A DNA stretch of 64,000 nt from Heloderma charlesbogerti (GCA_026122225.1 JANEZZ010000802.1:1-64000), one strand, 5' to 3'; positions 20,745 through 32,372 are shown, counted from the first letter of the stretch. The notes: a model not told the origin generated them from the letters alone. Program-made: numbers and translations.

Positions 20745-22070
20745 ATGGGAAAGACTAGAGATCTCTTCAAGAAAATTGGAGATCTCAAGGGAATGTTTTG
20801 TGCAAAGACGGGCATGATAAAGGACAAAAAAGGCAGGGACTTAACAGAAGCAGATGAGATTAAGAAGAGGTGGAAAGAATACACAGAAGAACTATACAGG
20901 AAAGATCTTAATGACCCTGATAGCCATGATAGTGCTGTCACTGAACTTGAGCTGGACATCCTCGAGAGTGAAGTCAAGTGGGCCTTAGGAAGCATCACTA
21001 ACAACAAAGCTAGTGGAAATGACAGTATTCCAGATGAGCTATTTAAATTCCTAGAAGATGATGCTGTTAAAGTGCTGCACTCAATATGCCAACACATTTG
21101 GAATACTCAACAGTGGCCACAAGACTGGAAAAGGTCAGTTTACATTCCAATTCCAAAGAAGGGCAATGCCAAAGAGTGTTCAAACTACCGTACAATTGCA
21201 CTCATTTCACATGCCAGCAAGGTGATGCTCAAAATCCCACAAGCTAGGCTTCAGCAGTATGTGAACCGAGAACTACCGGAAGTACAAGCTGGGATCCGAG
21301 GAGGCAGAGGAACTAGATATCAAATCGCCAACATTCGCTGGATCATGGAGAAAGCAAGAGAATTCCAGAAAAACATCTATTTCTGCTTCATTGACTATGC
21401 TAAAGCCTTTGATTGTGTGGATCACAACAAACTGTGGCAAATTCTGAAAGAGATGGGAGTACCAGACCACCTTACCTGTCTCCTGAGAAACCTGTATGAG
21501 CGTCAAGAAGCAACAGTCAGAACCGGACATGGAACAACCGAGTGGTTCAAAATTGGGAAAGGAGTACGACAAGGCTGCATATTGTCGCCCTGCTTATTTA
21601 ACTTATATGCAGAGTACATCATGAGGAACGCCGGGCTGGATGAATCACAGGTTGGAATTAAGATTGCCAGGAGAATTCTCAACAACTTCAGATACGCAGA
21701 TGATACCACCATAATGGCAGAAAGCAAAGAGGATCTCAAGAGCCTCTTGTTGAGGGTGAAAGAGGAGAGTGCAAAAGCTGGTTTGAAACACAACATTAAA
21801 AAAACGAAGATCATGGCATCTGGCCCCATCACTTCCTGGCATATAGAAGGGGAAGAAATGGAAGCTGTGACAGATTTTATTTTCTTGGGCTCCAAGATCA
21901 CCGCAGACGGTGACTGTAGCCATGAAATTAAAAGACGCTTGCTCCTTGGGAGGAAAGCTATGGCAAACCTAGACAGCATAGTAAGAAGCAGAGACATCAC
22001 CTTGCCAACAAAGATTTGTATGATCAAAGCTATGGTTTTCCCAGTAGCAACGTATGGCTGTGAGAGCTGA
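20745..22070 (+). pseudogene. BovB copy 1 reverse transcriptase, long open segment
   Basis: 441 codons stay open. Motifs in order: KKGNAKECSNYRTIALISH (RT motif 1-2), FIDYAKAFDCVDH (motif A, catalytic Asp), GVRQGCILSPCLFNLY (motif B), RYADDTTIMAES (motif C, catalytic Asp pair near 21696) and FLGSKITADG. A TGG to TGA change ends the frame after YGCES, and a second TGA follows AER. The C-terminal domain continues beyond, to 22462. Confidence 0.93.
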
Positions 22071-22737
22071 ACTATAAGGAAGGCTGAGCGCTGAAGAATT
22101 GATGCTTTCGAACTGTGGTGCTGCAGAAGACTCTTACGAGTCCCCTGGACTGCAAGGAGGTCAAATCAGTCAATCCTAAGGGAAATCAACCCTGAGTGCT
22201 CATTGGAAGGACAGATCCTGAAGCTGAAGCTCAAATATTTTGGCCACCTAATGCGAAGAGAAAACTCTCTGGAAAAGACCTGATGCTGGGAAAGACTGAA
22301 GGCAAAAGGAGAAGGGGACGGCAGAGGATGAGATGGCTAGATAGCATCACCGATGCAATGAAGATTAACTTGAGCACACTCCAGGAGACAGCGGAGGACA
22401 GGAAGGCCTGGCGTGCTATGGTCCATGTGGTCACGAAGGGTCGGACACAACTTAACGTCTGAACAACAAAAAACAGCCCAGAATGGTGACCTGGACGTGC
22501 ACGTGTGCAACATGCCTTGGCACTCAGTGGGTCTCCATGTGCCTACTCAGGAACCACCCTATCCCTGGTGGAGGCTTGAGGCCAGAAAAAAAGGCTATTT
22601 CTTTCAAAAATGCATTGAAGATAGCATTGAAGGTAAGGATACCACCACTTCAGAAGAAAGTTCACTGAGGGGAAGTGAAAGTTGGACGCTTATTCTAGGA
22701 GTGTAAGGGTGCTTACTTGTGAATCCCTCCCACCCAA

Positions 22738-23098
22738 AGGACATGCATCACCAAAAAAGAGGACACCTATTTGCATAAAATTTGCATCAGAGAATGTATA
22801 TGTATGGATGCAGATTTAGACATATTTATTATCATTTAAATTTAAATAGAGTATATCTCACCATCGTGTGGAAGGCTGTGACCAAGGTACCTCCTGTGCG
22901 CCTTGCTCAGTCTGCTGTCCAGGTGCTGTTGATGGGCAGCTTCAAGGCCAGGCTCTTCCTTCTGATGGTTTGCTGCCTCAGAACTGGATTTGGACAGGAC
23001 AAGCCCTTTAAATAGAGGATGCCTACAAAATAGAAGACAACCCTCTGGCAGCCTTCAAATAGAGGACTGTAAAAGAGAACACCTGGCTACCCTACATG
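22738..23098 (+). mobile_element. RptH element
   Basis: AAAAAAGAGGACACCTATTTG at the left and AGAGGACTGTAAAAGAG plus CACCTGGCTACCCTA at the right. It serves as the empty-site comparison for the copy at 16673. Confidence 0.65.
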
Positions 23099-23204
23099 GG
23101 GGGGGGATAAATATCCTCCTACGTTTCAAGACCACATGCAATTATACCTACTGGGAGCGGGGCGGGGGAGCGGACATGACAGATATTTATAAAATTAGGA
23201 TTGA

Positions 23205-23438
23205 CCAGCAGGACCTGCAGCAAGATGTTGCATTGTGGAGTGTCCCTATGCAGCATTCCAGCCGTTCTCCATGCCATACCCCCACCATTTTTCCTCCCAA
23301 CAGTCAGCCAGTGTTCTATGCCCGCTGAGCATGCTCAGGCCTCAATGGGTTGTTTGGAGGCTTTGGTCTCCCACTTAGGGGGAATGCTGGGAGTTGTAGG
23401 ACCTTTTTCTGTCTAAACATGCATAGGATTGCGCCCTC
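23205..23438. repeat. RptG, long form
   Basis: It holds ACAGTCAGCCAGTGTTCTAT, GAGCATGCTCAGGCCTCAAT and the end TCTAAACATGCATAGGATTG. Confidence 0.6.
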
Positions 23439-23439
23439 A

Positions 23440-24045
23440 GTTTTGATTAACATTTAGAGCTTTAAGAATGTTCATTCTTGCCAAGAATATATCAATGAAT
23501 GTATAAGAAAAATATGTTAAGAACATATCAATGAACATATAAAGGAAGCATTAAAAATAGCGATTACTTTCTCAAATAACAAAGTCTGTTTTCAACAGAT
23601 TTCTTTTTTTAAATTACCCCACACAACCGCCCTGCACATAACTACAGAAGAGGTACGTTTATAGAGTCCACAGGTTGACTGCTGGATGCTCAGTTTAGCA
23701 ATCATATGCTGTGGGATACTTGTGTACTGTGAAAAGTTGAAAAATGTAGAGCTAGAAAGGGAAAAGAGAGAGAGAGGTGACAATCTCTTCCATCAGAACA
23801 TATGATGCTGGAGGGCGGGGGGGGGCAGAAGGGAGCAGCAGCCAGTTGCTTGATCGAGTCTATCTTTACCAAAGAAGAAACATTAGGTGATATATTTGCA
23901 TGAATCAGTTCCTTCTACATTTCTAGAAATGTTTTAGGGAAACTTAAGCATTTAATAGGTAATTAGGGCAATGTGGGGCTTGTCTGAAAGGAGCAAAATA
24001 AGGATGATACCAGTAGAGAAGCACTTGAAGGCTGCAATACTAAGC
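23440..24045. other. AT-rich DNA without recognised features
   Basis: Contains a GAACATATCAATGAA-type local repeat at 23470-23550, a short GA run near 23765 and a G run at 23815. Confidence 0.4.
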
Positions 24046-24048
24046 ACA

Positions 24049-24140
24049 CTACAGGGGTGGGCAACTTGTGGCCATCCAGATATTTTGGACTACAACTCAC
24101 ATCAGCCCTAGCCATGGGAGGGATGATGGAAGTTGTAGTG
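24049..24140. repeat. FB1 variant
   Basis: GGGTGGGCAACTTGTGGCCA, then TTGGACTACAACTCACATC and GATGATGGAAGTTGTAG. Confidence 0.65.
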
Positions 24141-24345
24141 GAGAGCTGCTACCAGTCATTGTAGACCAGACTTCCCCAACCTGGTGCCCTCCAGAGATGC
24201 TGGCCTGCAATTCCCAGTATGTGGCTGGGGAAGATGGAGATTGTAGTCCAACACAGGGTGGGAGGGTGCCAGGTTGAGGAAGGCTGGTGTATACAATACT
24301 GAGGTGGATGGACCAATGGTCCAATTCAGTATAAGGCAGCTGAAG
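24141..24345 (+). mobile_element. SINE-A fragment split by FB1
   Basis: The body GAGAGCTGCTACCAGTCATT continues after the insertion as ACAATACTGAGGTGGATGG and TATAAGGCAGCTG. The tRNA-like head is missing. Confidence 0.75.
24168..24292. mobile_element. FB1 foldback nested in SINE-A
   Basis: CTTCCCCAACCTGGTGCCCT to GTTGAGGAAGGCTG. The flanks TTGTAGAC and GTGTATAC match at 6 of 8 bases, and the uninterrupted SINE reads TGTAGACAATACTG here. This supports an 8-bp hAT-type target duplication for FB1. Confidence 0.75.
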
Positions 24346-24499
24346 GACAGTTTTTCAAGTACCATCACATAGCTACCTTTTTATCCTCCAAAGGGAGAGA
24401 AAGTGCAGGAGAAAGGGGTGGGAAAGGTCAAGGATGCCCGATAGACCTTTCACATTAATAGTGAGCACTCAAAACCTTCCTACCAGGACATTTAGATGT

Positions 24500-24650
24500 C
24501 ATACGGACCTGCAACAAAATCTTGCAATATGGAATGCTGCTCTTCAGGATGCCCCCCACCCCCATTTTTTGTTTCTCCCCACAACAGTCAGTCAGCATTC
24601 CATGGTCACTGAGCATACTCAGTTCTCATTTGATTGTTTTTTTTAGAGAG
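24500..24650. repeat. RptG-related copy
   Basis: CAACAGTCAGTCAGCATTCC and TGAGCATACTCAGTTCTCAT match 23290-23345. Confidence 0.55.
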
Positions 24651-24834
24651 GGGAGGGTTCCCCTCCTTAGAGTTTTTTTCTCCCCGTAAAGAATTTTGGA
24701 CTTCTTCAGTCCTCAGGGTTTCTCAAAGCCTGCTGTTACCTCCCACTGGATGGTGCTATTTTGGTGGATGGTACTATTTCGGTTATATAAAGAACAGCAC
24801 TCACAACCCGACCATCGGAAATAGAGGGAACAAG

Positions 24835-25060
24835 TGGGACCTACACCAAAATGTCATGGTGCGGAGTGCTGCTATTCAGTCTACTTCCGGGGTGCTCCAT
24901 TCCATTCCCCCTTCAACAGTCAGTCAGCATTCTGTGCCCACTGAACATGCCCAATCCTCACTGGAATTTTTTTTTGTTCTACTTCTGCAAAGCCTGGAAT
25001 TCCACCGAGCCTGCTGATACCTCTCTGTTGTGCATGGATGGTGCCATATTGGATACACTG
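24835..25060. repeat. RptG-related copy
   Basis: GCGGAGTGCTGCTATTCAGT and CAACAGTCAGTCAGCATTCT. Third copy within 2 kb. Confidence 0.55.
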
Positions 25061-25527
25061 AGTACCAGCACTGAGCATTGTGAGCATCATTAGTATTAGT
25101 GATAGGCAAACGTACCCTGAGTGAATTCGTTCTTTACTCAAAAAGAAACAAACATCAACAAATTTGGATGAGAGTCCTCCTTTAATACAAAAGATTGTAT
25201 TACAAAATCTCATGTATATGAGATTTTCCACATGTGCAGTATGACGGTGCATCTCAGGAGCTGTAGTATGAAATTGCATGGTGTGGCATGATGCCATGCA
25301 CCACGTTACTTGCTTCCTTTCTGATTGGTTTTCATGTTGCCAGCATGAAGATGGATCCAGAGCTGCAGTGGTGGCAGCAATGAGGGAAGCAGCTAAGGAG
25401 ACTACGTAAGTTTCTGGGTAATCTAAATGGTAGGATGATTGAAGGGGGGGGGGTGATCTGTGTACTACTTTACAGCACATGCTCCGAAGCTCACAATAAA
25501 TTTTGAACTTAATAGCAAATTCAAAAT

Positions 25528-27190
25528 ACACTGCCTTGTTGTGGCAAAGGGGCTTGCGTAACTCAGTGAAGCCATAAGCTATGCCATGCAGGGTCACACA
25601 AGACGGACAGGTCATGGTGGAGGGTTCTGACAAAATGTGGTCCACTGGAGAAGGAAATGGCAACCCACTCCAGTATTCTTGCCAAGAAAACCCCATCGAA
25701 TGTATCACAAGGCTAAAAGAGATGATGCCGGAAGTTTAGGAACCTGGAATGTAAGATCAATGAATCAAGGTAAGTTGGAGGTGGTCAAACATGAGATGAC
25801 AAGATTGAACATCGACATCTTGGGAATCAGCGAACTAAAATGGACAAGCATGGGCGAATTTAATTCAGGTGACCATCATATCTACTACTGTGGGCAAGAA
25901 TCCCTTAGAAGAAATGGAGTAGCACTCATAGTCAACAAAAGGGTGGAAAAAGCAGTACTGGGGTACAATCTCAAAAATGAGAGAATGATCTCAGTATGAA
26001 TCCAAGACAAACCATTCAGCATCAGAGTAATTCAAGTCTATGCCCCAACCACTGAGGCCGAAGAAGATGAGGTTGATCGGTTCTATGAAGACCTACAACA
26101 CCTTCTAGAACTAACACCAAAAAAAGATGTCCTTTTCATCATAGGGGATTGGAATGCTAAAGTAGGAAGTCAAGAAATCACCGGGATAACAGGCAGGCAT
26201 GGCCTTGGTGTACAAAATGAAGCAGGACAAAGGCTAATAGAGTTTTGCCAAGAGATCACACTGATCATAGCAAACATGCTTTTCCAACAGCACAAGAGGC
26301 AACTCTACACATGGACATCACCAGATGGTCATATCGAAATCAGATTGATTATGTCCTTTGCAGCCAAAGATGGAGAAGCTCCATGCAGTCAGTAAAAACA
26401 AGACCTGGAGCTGACTGTGGCTCAGACCATGACCTTCTTGTTGCAAAATTTCAGCTTAAATGAAAGTGGAAACCACTAAACCATTCAGGTATGACCTCAA
26501 TCATATCCCTTATGAATATACAGTGGAGGTGAGGAATAGATTTCAGGGATTAGACCTGATAGACAGAGTGCCTGAGGAACTATGGATGGAGGTCCGTAAC
26601 ATTGTTCAGGAGGCAGCAACGCAATCCATCCCAAAGAAAAAGAAATGCAAGAAAGCAAAGTGGCTGTCTGATGAGGCGTCACAAGTAGCTGAGGAAAGAA
26701 GGGAAGCGAAAAGCAAGGGAGAAAGGGGACATCACCTTGCCGACAAAGGTCCGCATAATCAAAGCTATGGTTTTCCCAGTAGCAACATATGGCTGTGAGC
26801 GCTGGAGTATAAGGAAGGCTGAGCGCTGAAGAATTGATGCTTTCGAACTGTGGTGCTGGAGAAGACTCTTACGAGTCCCCTGGACTGCAAGGAGGTCAAA
26901 TCAGTCCTAAAGGAAATCAACCCTGAGTGCTCATTAGAAGGACAGATACTGAAGCTGAAATATTTTGGCCACCAAATGCGAAGAGAAAACTCTCTGGAAA
27001 AGACCCTGATGCTGGGAAAGACTGAAGGCAAAAGGAGAAGGGGACGGCAGAGGATGAGATGGCTAGATAGCATCATGGATGCAATGAATATGAACTTGAG
27101 CACGCTCTGGGAGAGAGCGGAGGACAGGAAGGCCTGGCGTGCTATGGTCCATGGGGTCACGAAGGGTCGGACACGACTGAACAACAACAA
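25528..27190 (+). mobile_element. BovB LINE copy 2, RT deleted
   Basis: It has the same 5' UTR start (CACTGCCTTGTTGTGGC) and 3' end (ACACGACTGAACAACAACAA) as copy 1. The endonuclease is more complete, with LFIIGDWNAKVGSQE near 26132 and SDHDLLVAK near 26440, though split by a stop (25999) and a frameshift near 26330. At 26727 the text jumps from the linker (GAGAAAGGGG) to ACATCACCTTGCCGACAAAG, losing about 1.35 kb that would hold the whole RT core. A smaller deletion at 25733 removes part of the 5' UTR. Possible short target duplication AATACA. Confidence 0.92.
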
Positions 27191-27194
27191 TACA

Positions 27195-28060
27195 TCGATC
27201 CAAGCTCGTTACAAAGGTGAGCATTACAAATGGATCAGTTTCGACAAATGAGCCGACTAATTATGAAATTCAGTGACATCACTAATTGGTATATATGATG
27301 GCAAATGCAGCTTGCTTGAAGGTAACATTACACATGAAAATCTCCCAGGAGTCCTTTGCCTCGGGATGCCTCCATTTCCAACCTGCAGCTGAGATGTTAC
27401 AGTGATTGCTGTGGCTCCAAAGGAGGTTACATCAGCCACCCAAATTTCTACATGCGCTCAATTAGCACAGAGGCTGAGAGAGAAAGAAAACCTATCTATA
27501 ATTTACTGGAACTCAAAAATGTGTGGGTGGAAAATCTAGCTAAGGCAGACCACAGACACTCTGTTCCCCAGGCAGAGACACATTCACTTTGCAGAATTTG
27601 GAATGGTGTTCATTTACAGAAGAGAGATATAAAATATCTCTGGGAAGATTTTATGCTCATTTGTCTTTCCTGAAAAAATAGCCTCACTGCAATTTCTGGG
27701 GACAGGCTCCAATGCTCAGTTTAAGGAACTGAAGGAACCTCAATGAGATCAAAAGGTCTCATTGAGAAGCAGGATTTTAAAAAGGGTGTAAAATATCCCT
27801 GTCAAATAATTCTGTAGAAATGCATGATGCAAGTTCAGTTTATTTATATGGATTGTGTCCCGTGGGAGATATAGGAGGCAGATGAGCCTGTTATCCATGT
27901 ATATGGCCTGCAGAAATCTAAGAGATTAACAAACACACACAGGTTTGGGTCTAACTAGAATATATAATGCAGTTACATGAGGAGGAATCAGATATTCGGC
28001 TTGTTAACCAGCAAAAATCATGGTAATCAAGCCTTCTTCTAAATGCAAGCACAGAACACC
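27195..28060. other. Sequence without recognised features
   Basis: Open plus-strand frame of 105 codons (27356-27673) has no domain I know. A short palindrome of AATGAGATC/AAGGTCTCATTGAG lies near 27738. Confidence 0.35.
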
Positions 28061-28066
28061 TTCGCT

Positions 28067-28189
28067 CAGCCTTCCCCAGATCTGTTTGGTCTACATCCCC
28101 CCATCAGCCACCATGGCCCTGGGTTGTAGTTAAGTGGGGGGTTGTAGTCCAAACACATTTGGAGGGCGCCAGTTTGTGGAAGGCTACCT
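28067..28189. repeat. FB1 foldback
   Basis: CAGCCTTCCCCAGATCTG to AGTTTGTGGAAGGCTA, with GTTGTAGTCCAAACACATTT. Confidence 0.7.
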
Positions 28190-28464
28190 TACCTTAGCTT
28201 CTCATTCTATCTGAAAATCTTGAAATCATATGATCTATTTCTCCAACTCCAAGTCTGATAATAAAATGGTGTCATTAAAAAAAAATCGCTGTATATTCTC
28301 ATAATTTCAGGACTCATATTTCAAACAGCAAGAGACCAAACATTTCAAATTGGCCTTTCTGATTCAGAATCTTCTCACACACAAATATTAAGGGGGTTTG
28401 GAGAATGGTTTTTACAAACAAGATTAAAGAGATCTCAAAAGTCATTTTGTCCAGCTACATTTCA

Positions 28465-28715
28465 TTCTTATTTCATTCATTCATTGCATTTATACCCCGC
28501 CTATTTTCCTCTTGCAAGGAACCCAAGGCGGCTTACATTATCCTCCTCCTCTCCATTTTATCCTCACAACAACAGCGCTGTGAGGTGGGTTGGGCTGAGA
28601 GTCTGTGACTGGCCCAAAGTCACCCAGTGAGCTTCCATGGCCAAGTGGGGACTAGAACCCGGATCTCCCAACTCCTAGTCCAACACTCTTGCCACTACAC
28701 CACACTGGCTCTCCA
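28465..28715 (-). mobile_element. SINE-B copy
   Basis: Reversed tail TTCATTCATTCATTGCATTTATACCCCGCC, then CCTCACAACAACAGCG and head CACCACACTGGCTCT (written here in parts of the plus strand). Confidence 0.85.
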
Positions 28716-29025
28716 TGCATTGAGACAGGACTGAAATAGGCCGATATCATACCTGAGAGATGTTCATCCAGGCTTTCCTAAAAAGAAAAACTGTTGTACA
28801 TAGATCTTGCATCTTTCCTAAGCAAAGGTGTTGTTGTTCTGATTTCTCCTAATATGAAACATTCCTGCAGCTTAACCCATGGTACCTTGCGCTCTGTCGT
28901 TGGTAGCAAAGGAGAAATAATTTCCAAGGACAATCCACATAATTGAGCAGGAGCTCTAACACTGATGAAACAATATCAGTGTTCAAAACCCTTGTTCCTA
29001 GTTATTGGCATGGAAAACAGACTTA

Positions 29026-29750
29026 GGAGTTAGTGGTAGAGCACCTGCTTTGCATGTGTCTGCTCCTGCCAGCTGACTACAGCTGGCAGCAATAAATCAC
29101 TGGCTGATAAATCACTGGATTTTTACCCAGGAAGTTGAATCCAAAGCAATGTGGCAAAGAGAAGTCCACTGTCCAGTCTGAGGTCCAAAACACACAAGGG
29201 AATATGAGCAAGGCAGTGAGTCAGGTCCACGGTCAAGGCTGAGACCTGGCCTGCAATGCAACGTTGAACCTCAGCAACCTTGCCCCAGCCTGCCTTCTGC
29301 TTTTAATGGCCACTACTTGAGGCAGCTGCCTCCAATCAGTCCTCCTGCCTCCGAGAGCCTCTGTGTCTTAAACAGACAGAGGCTTGCCTCCATTGCTTCC
29401 CTTACATGCAGTTGCCTTTGCTCTGCAGGGGTTGGTGGCATTTTGCTCTCCAAAATGGGGGGGGGGGCCTGCAGCTGGGCATGGAACATCCACAGGGGGT
29501 GAGGGGGCTCAGGCTCCTTCCATGCTGGTCCCTTCCCCTGGGTCTGGAGCCTGTCATTCCCCTTCATCCTTGGAGGAGTCTGAGGGAGGTATGACAGCAT
29601 GCAGAATGTCCCAGGCTGAATCCCTGGTATCTGCAAGTAAGGCTGGAAAAATCCCCTGCCTGAAATCCTGGAGAGCTGCTGCCAGTCAGTGTCAACAATA
29701 CTGGGCTGGATGGACGAAGAGTCTAACTCAGTATCAGTTCCTCTGTTCCT
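29026..29750 (+). mobile_element. SINE-A copy split by a solo LTR
   Basis: The head (TAGTGGTAGAGCACCTGC, TTTGCATG) lies at 29030-29056. The rest (GCATGCAGAATGTCCCAGGC onward) resumes at 29597. The 540 bp between is an LTR. Confidence 0.85.
29057..29596 (-). mobile_element. Solo LTR with 5-bp target duplication
   Basis: It runs TGTCTGCTCC...GGTATGACA and is flanked by GCATG on both sides (29052-29056, 29597-29601). TG...CA ends and a 5-bp duplication are typical of ERV or Ty3-type LTRs. A TATA-like TTAAAAGC on the minus strand near 29300 favours minus orientation. No internal region or genes remain, which means the two LTRs recombined. Confidence 0.82.
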
Positions 29751-30300
29751 ATGTCACCAGGCACAGAATGAGAAGCCATGTCCTCCAATATGCCTCTATC
29801 CACCATCTCAGCAAGGATCAAGGAATCGATACGGAACCTCATGGCACCTTGCACTGGTGAGGTTACATCATATGGATAAAAGAACATCCCCTATGTGTTG
29901 GATAGGGTGCAGTGAATGTGGGTCATCTAGGCAGGTAGTTGGGTGCAGGAATTCTAGTGTAAGGTGCTTGGAGTTATATCATTTGGAAAATAGTCCATTC
30001 GAATCCAGTTAGCATTGCTTTCAATACCTGATGGATTTAAATTTATACACAAGGTTACGTACTTACTAGCCGCTGCACACACAGAAATAGGACAGCACTA
30101 GAAATCCAGGTCCGGATTCAGTTCAGGGATGCTTTGACCAAATCTGGCAACGAGCACTATCAGAAAAACTAACACACCACTTTAGGCTGGTCAGGGGAAC
30201 GGTCGAAGAAGGTAGATTTAAAGAGGTAGGATTCCCTTTAGTCTCTATGTAAACAAGGGGATTCAGGATTTCCATCCACCAAAGCCTCAGACATCTTTCT
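29751..30300. other. Sequence without recognised features
   Basis: Intergenic DNA. No ORF or repeat is recognised. Confidence 0.35.
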
Positions 30301-30304
30301 AGAG

Positions 30305-30659
30305 CAGGGTTCTTGAATCTCTTCCAGCAACAGTGTTGAATTCCATTTTGGAGAAGCTCCCAGGGGCCACATTCCAGTGGTGGGTGAGGCCAAATGTAAA
30401 AGCAGTGGGGCCAAAGATAAAAGAGGAGAACCAAAAATAACGGGATATTTTAGTTTACAGCCAATAACCAAGTCTTGGGAGAGGTACTGTATTCCAGTCT
30501 TTTAGAATGGGTAAAAACCTGCACAAAAGTTGGGAAACCACCAAGTGGTGGTGGTTGGGGGAAAGGAGGAACGGGGCATGGCCATCTGGGGAATTCTGGA
30601 AGCACTAGAGCTCCATGAGGGCTGGATTTGGCCCCTAGACCTAAGGTTCTGCACCCCCG
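30305..30659 (+). mobile_element. HAT1 element
   Basis: Ends CAGGGTTCTTGAATC and AGGTTCTGCACCCCCG. The flanks TTCTAGAG and TTCTGGAG match at 7 of 8. Inner landmarks are CACATTCCAGTGGTGGGTG and CTGCACAAAAGTTGGGAAAC. It encodes no transposase. Confidence 0.82.
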
Positions 30660-30669
30660 TTCTGGAGAG

Positions 30670-31225
30670 ATGTGCTGACAAAATACAGTTTTCGGAAAGA
30701 CCATAGCTCCATAAGCACTATGTGATATGGCTATAGGAATTCAACTGTAACTCAGGAATTGAACAACTCACATTTGCTCTTTATTGTTTTATTGTTTTAA
30801 AAATACAATAAAATATATTTGCAAAAAACACACAAGCACCCTCTTGTTCCTAGTTTTGACATCAACCATACACACTTGTGGATCACATAAAACGTTATTG
30901 CAAACCAAAAACACGTGCTGTGTTTGCCGTTGCCTGATGTGTCTCTTGTGTCTAGTCTCAGCTTTACCCTCTGATCTTTTTATGTATCTTACGAAGAGTC
31001 ATACTATTACATCTGAGATTAAATATGTAATTTGGCAATGTGTGTTTGTTTAAACTTTAAAACAGCAGCAACAGGGAGGCCCAGACAAGGTCAGGATCAC
31101 TGTGGGTAGGGAGAGGAGCTTAACTCTTTCCCCCACTGATGAAAATCCTCCCCACTGCACCCCCCCTGCCCCCACTGCTGTTTGTCACAGGAAGGAAGCT
31201 GCCATTGGTACCAATGGTATATTGA
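30670..31225. other. AT-rich DNA without recognised features
   Basis: An 89-aa ORF (30784-31053) is chance-like. No repeat is assigned. Confidence 0.35.
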
Positions 31226-31229
31226 TAGG

Positions 31230-31425
31230 AGGAACACAGGAAGCTGCCTTATACTGAGTCAGACCCTTGGTCCATCTAGCCCAGTATTGTTGACACTGAC
31301 TGGCAGCAGCTCTCAAGGGTTTCAGTCAGGATTCTTTCCTTGCCCTACCTGGAGAAGCCGGGGATTGAACTTGGGACCTCCTGCATGCAAAGCATATGCT
31401 CTGTCACACTGAGCTATGGCCCCTC
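31230..31425 (-). mobile_element. SINE-A copy
   Basis: Reversed: AGGAAGCTGCCTTATACTG, GGGGATTGAACTTGGGACC (B box) and CACTGAGCTATGGCCCC (A box). Confidence 0.85.
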
Positions 31426-31571
31426 CCGAAGATAGTAGTGAAATCACAGGGCAGAGTGGGTTGGACCTTTAGCTGAGACCAAATCAACCCATACCCTTAT
31501 CTAACATCCTCCCAGTTGGTGGAGACTTCCACATGAAAGGGGTGTTTAGAGGCCAGGCTTTTTCTGTAGAC

Positions 31572-31800
31572 CAGGGGTGCTGAATCTCTTTCAGCCCAAA
31601 GGACAAATTCCACTTTGGAGAAGGTCTCAGGCCACATTCCAGTGGTGGGTGGGGCAAAAGGCAAAAGGGGCAGGGCCAAAATGCCAGCCTATTGTGGCTT
31701 AAAGCTCTTCCTGCCTGGAGCAAAGCCTTAGGAGACACATTCCGGCTTTTTAGAATGGGGCAAAAACTGCACAAAAGCCGAGACACCACCAAACTCTGAT
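31572..31800 (+). mobile_element. HAT1 element, right end missing
   Basis: CAGGGGTGCTGAATC start, with CATTCCAGTGGTGGGTGGGG and CTGCACAAAAGCCGAGACAC. It breaks off before the right inverted end. Confidence 0.75.
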
Positions 31801-31999
31801 AGTGTATGGGCAGATACACATATCAGAACAGGTGATCCTCGAGGTTCCCAGATCTCAAACCATGTAGGGGGTTTGAAAGGTAAGCACTTTTATAGCTTTG
31901 TGCCCAGAAACAAAATAACTGAAAGGGCTAAAGGCAGTATCCATCGATAGCCCTGCTCTTCCAGCCCACCCAGACTTCCACTGCCTAGCAATCCACTCC

Positions 32000-32290
32000 C
32001 AAGTAGAATGGGCATCTATCCTAATTTACAGAGGTACCAATCCTCTATTTCAAGGCTTCCTCCAGTTGAAGGGTTGCCCAGTCCAAGTCTGGTTTAAAGA
32101 TAACCATAAGAAGGGAGAGCAAGCAGAGGCCTTGCATTTGCCCACTAATGGTGAGCCCCTGGACAGTGGACTGAGCAGGGACACAGCACACCTGGTCAGT
32201 CTTCCCCACTATGGAGAGATGTATTTCTATTGAAATTAGCATCATTTCTAAATTAGCATCCAAGCGTATAAATACCCATTTTATGTAAAT
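32000..32290 (-). mobile_element. RptH element, diverged
   Basis: Reversed RptH text: CCTCTATTTCAAGGC, GCCCAGTCCAAGTCTGGTTT, CATAGTGGGG-type center (CCCCACTATGGAGAG) and ATTAGCATC. Confidence 0.55.
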
Positions 32291-32372
32291 CTGTCTTCTC
32301 TACTCCTTTTTTTGGGTGATGCGGGATGCTTGGCAGGAGTAGTACTTTACTCTTGTAGTAGCAAAACTAAGG

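Larger units (their letters stand above)
19428..22468 (+). mobile_element. BovB (RTE) LINE copy 1, nearly full length
   Basis: A target duplication AAAAACAGCCC flanks it exactly (19417-19427 and 22469-22479), so both ends of the insertion are preserved. The 5' UTR begins TTCATGGATCACTGCCTTG. ORF2 follows with an APE endonuclease, reverse transcriptase and C-terminal domain, and the 3' end is ACAACTTAACGTCTGAACAAC. At about 3.04 kb it is slightly shorter than BovB consensus length (about 3.2 kb) because of an internal deletion near 20155. Confidence 0.93.

Noticed and set aside
20522..21097. 191-codon minus-strand ORF opposite BovB
   Set aside because: Shadow of the BovB ORF2 frame; similar shadows occur in the other copies.
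24920..25708. 262-codon minus-strand ORF
   Set aside because: It runs antisense over the BovB copy 2 5' UTR and RptG-like DNA, has no domain signature, and a shorter antisense frame over copy 1 (19363-19620) gives the same C-like text. It follows from repeats, not from a gene.
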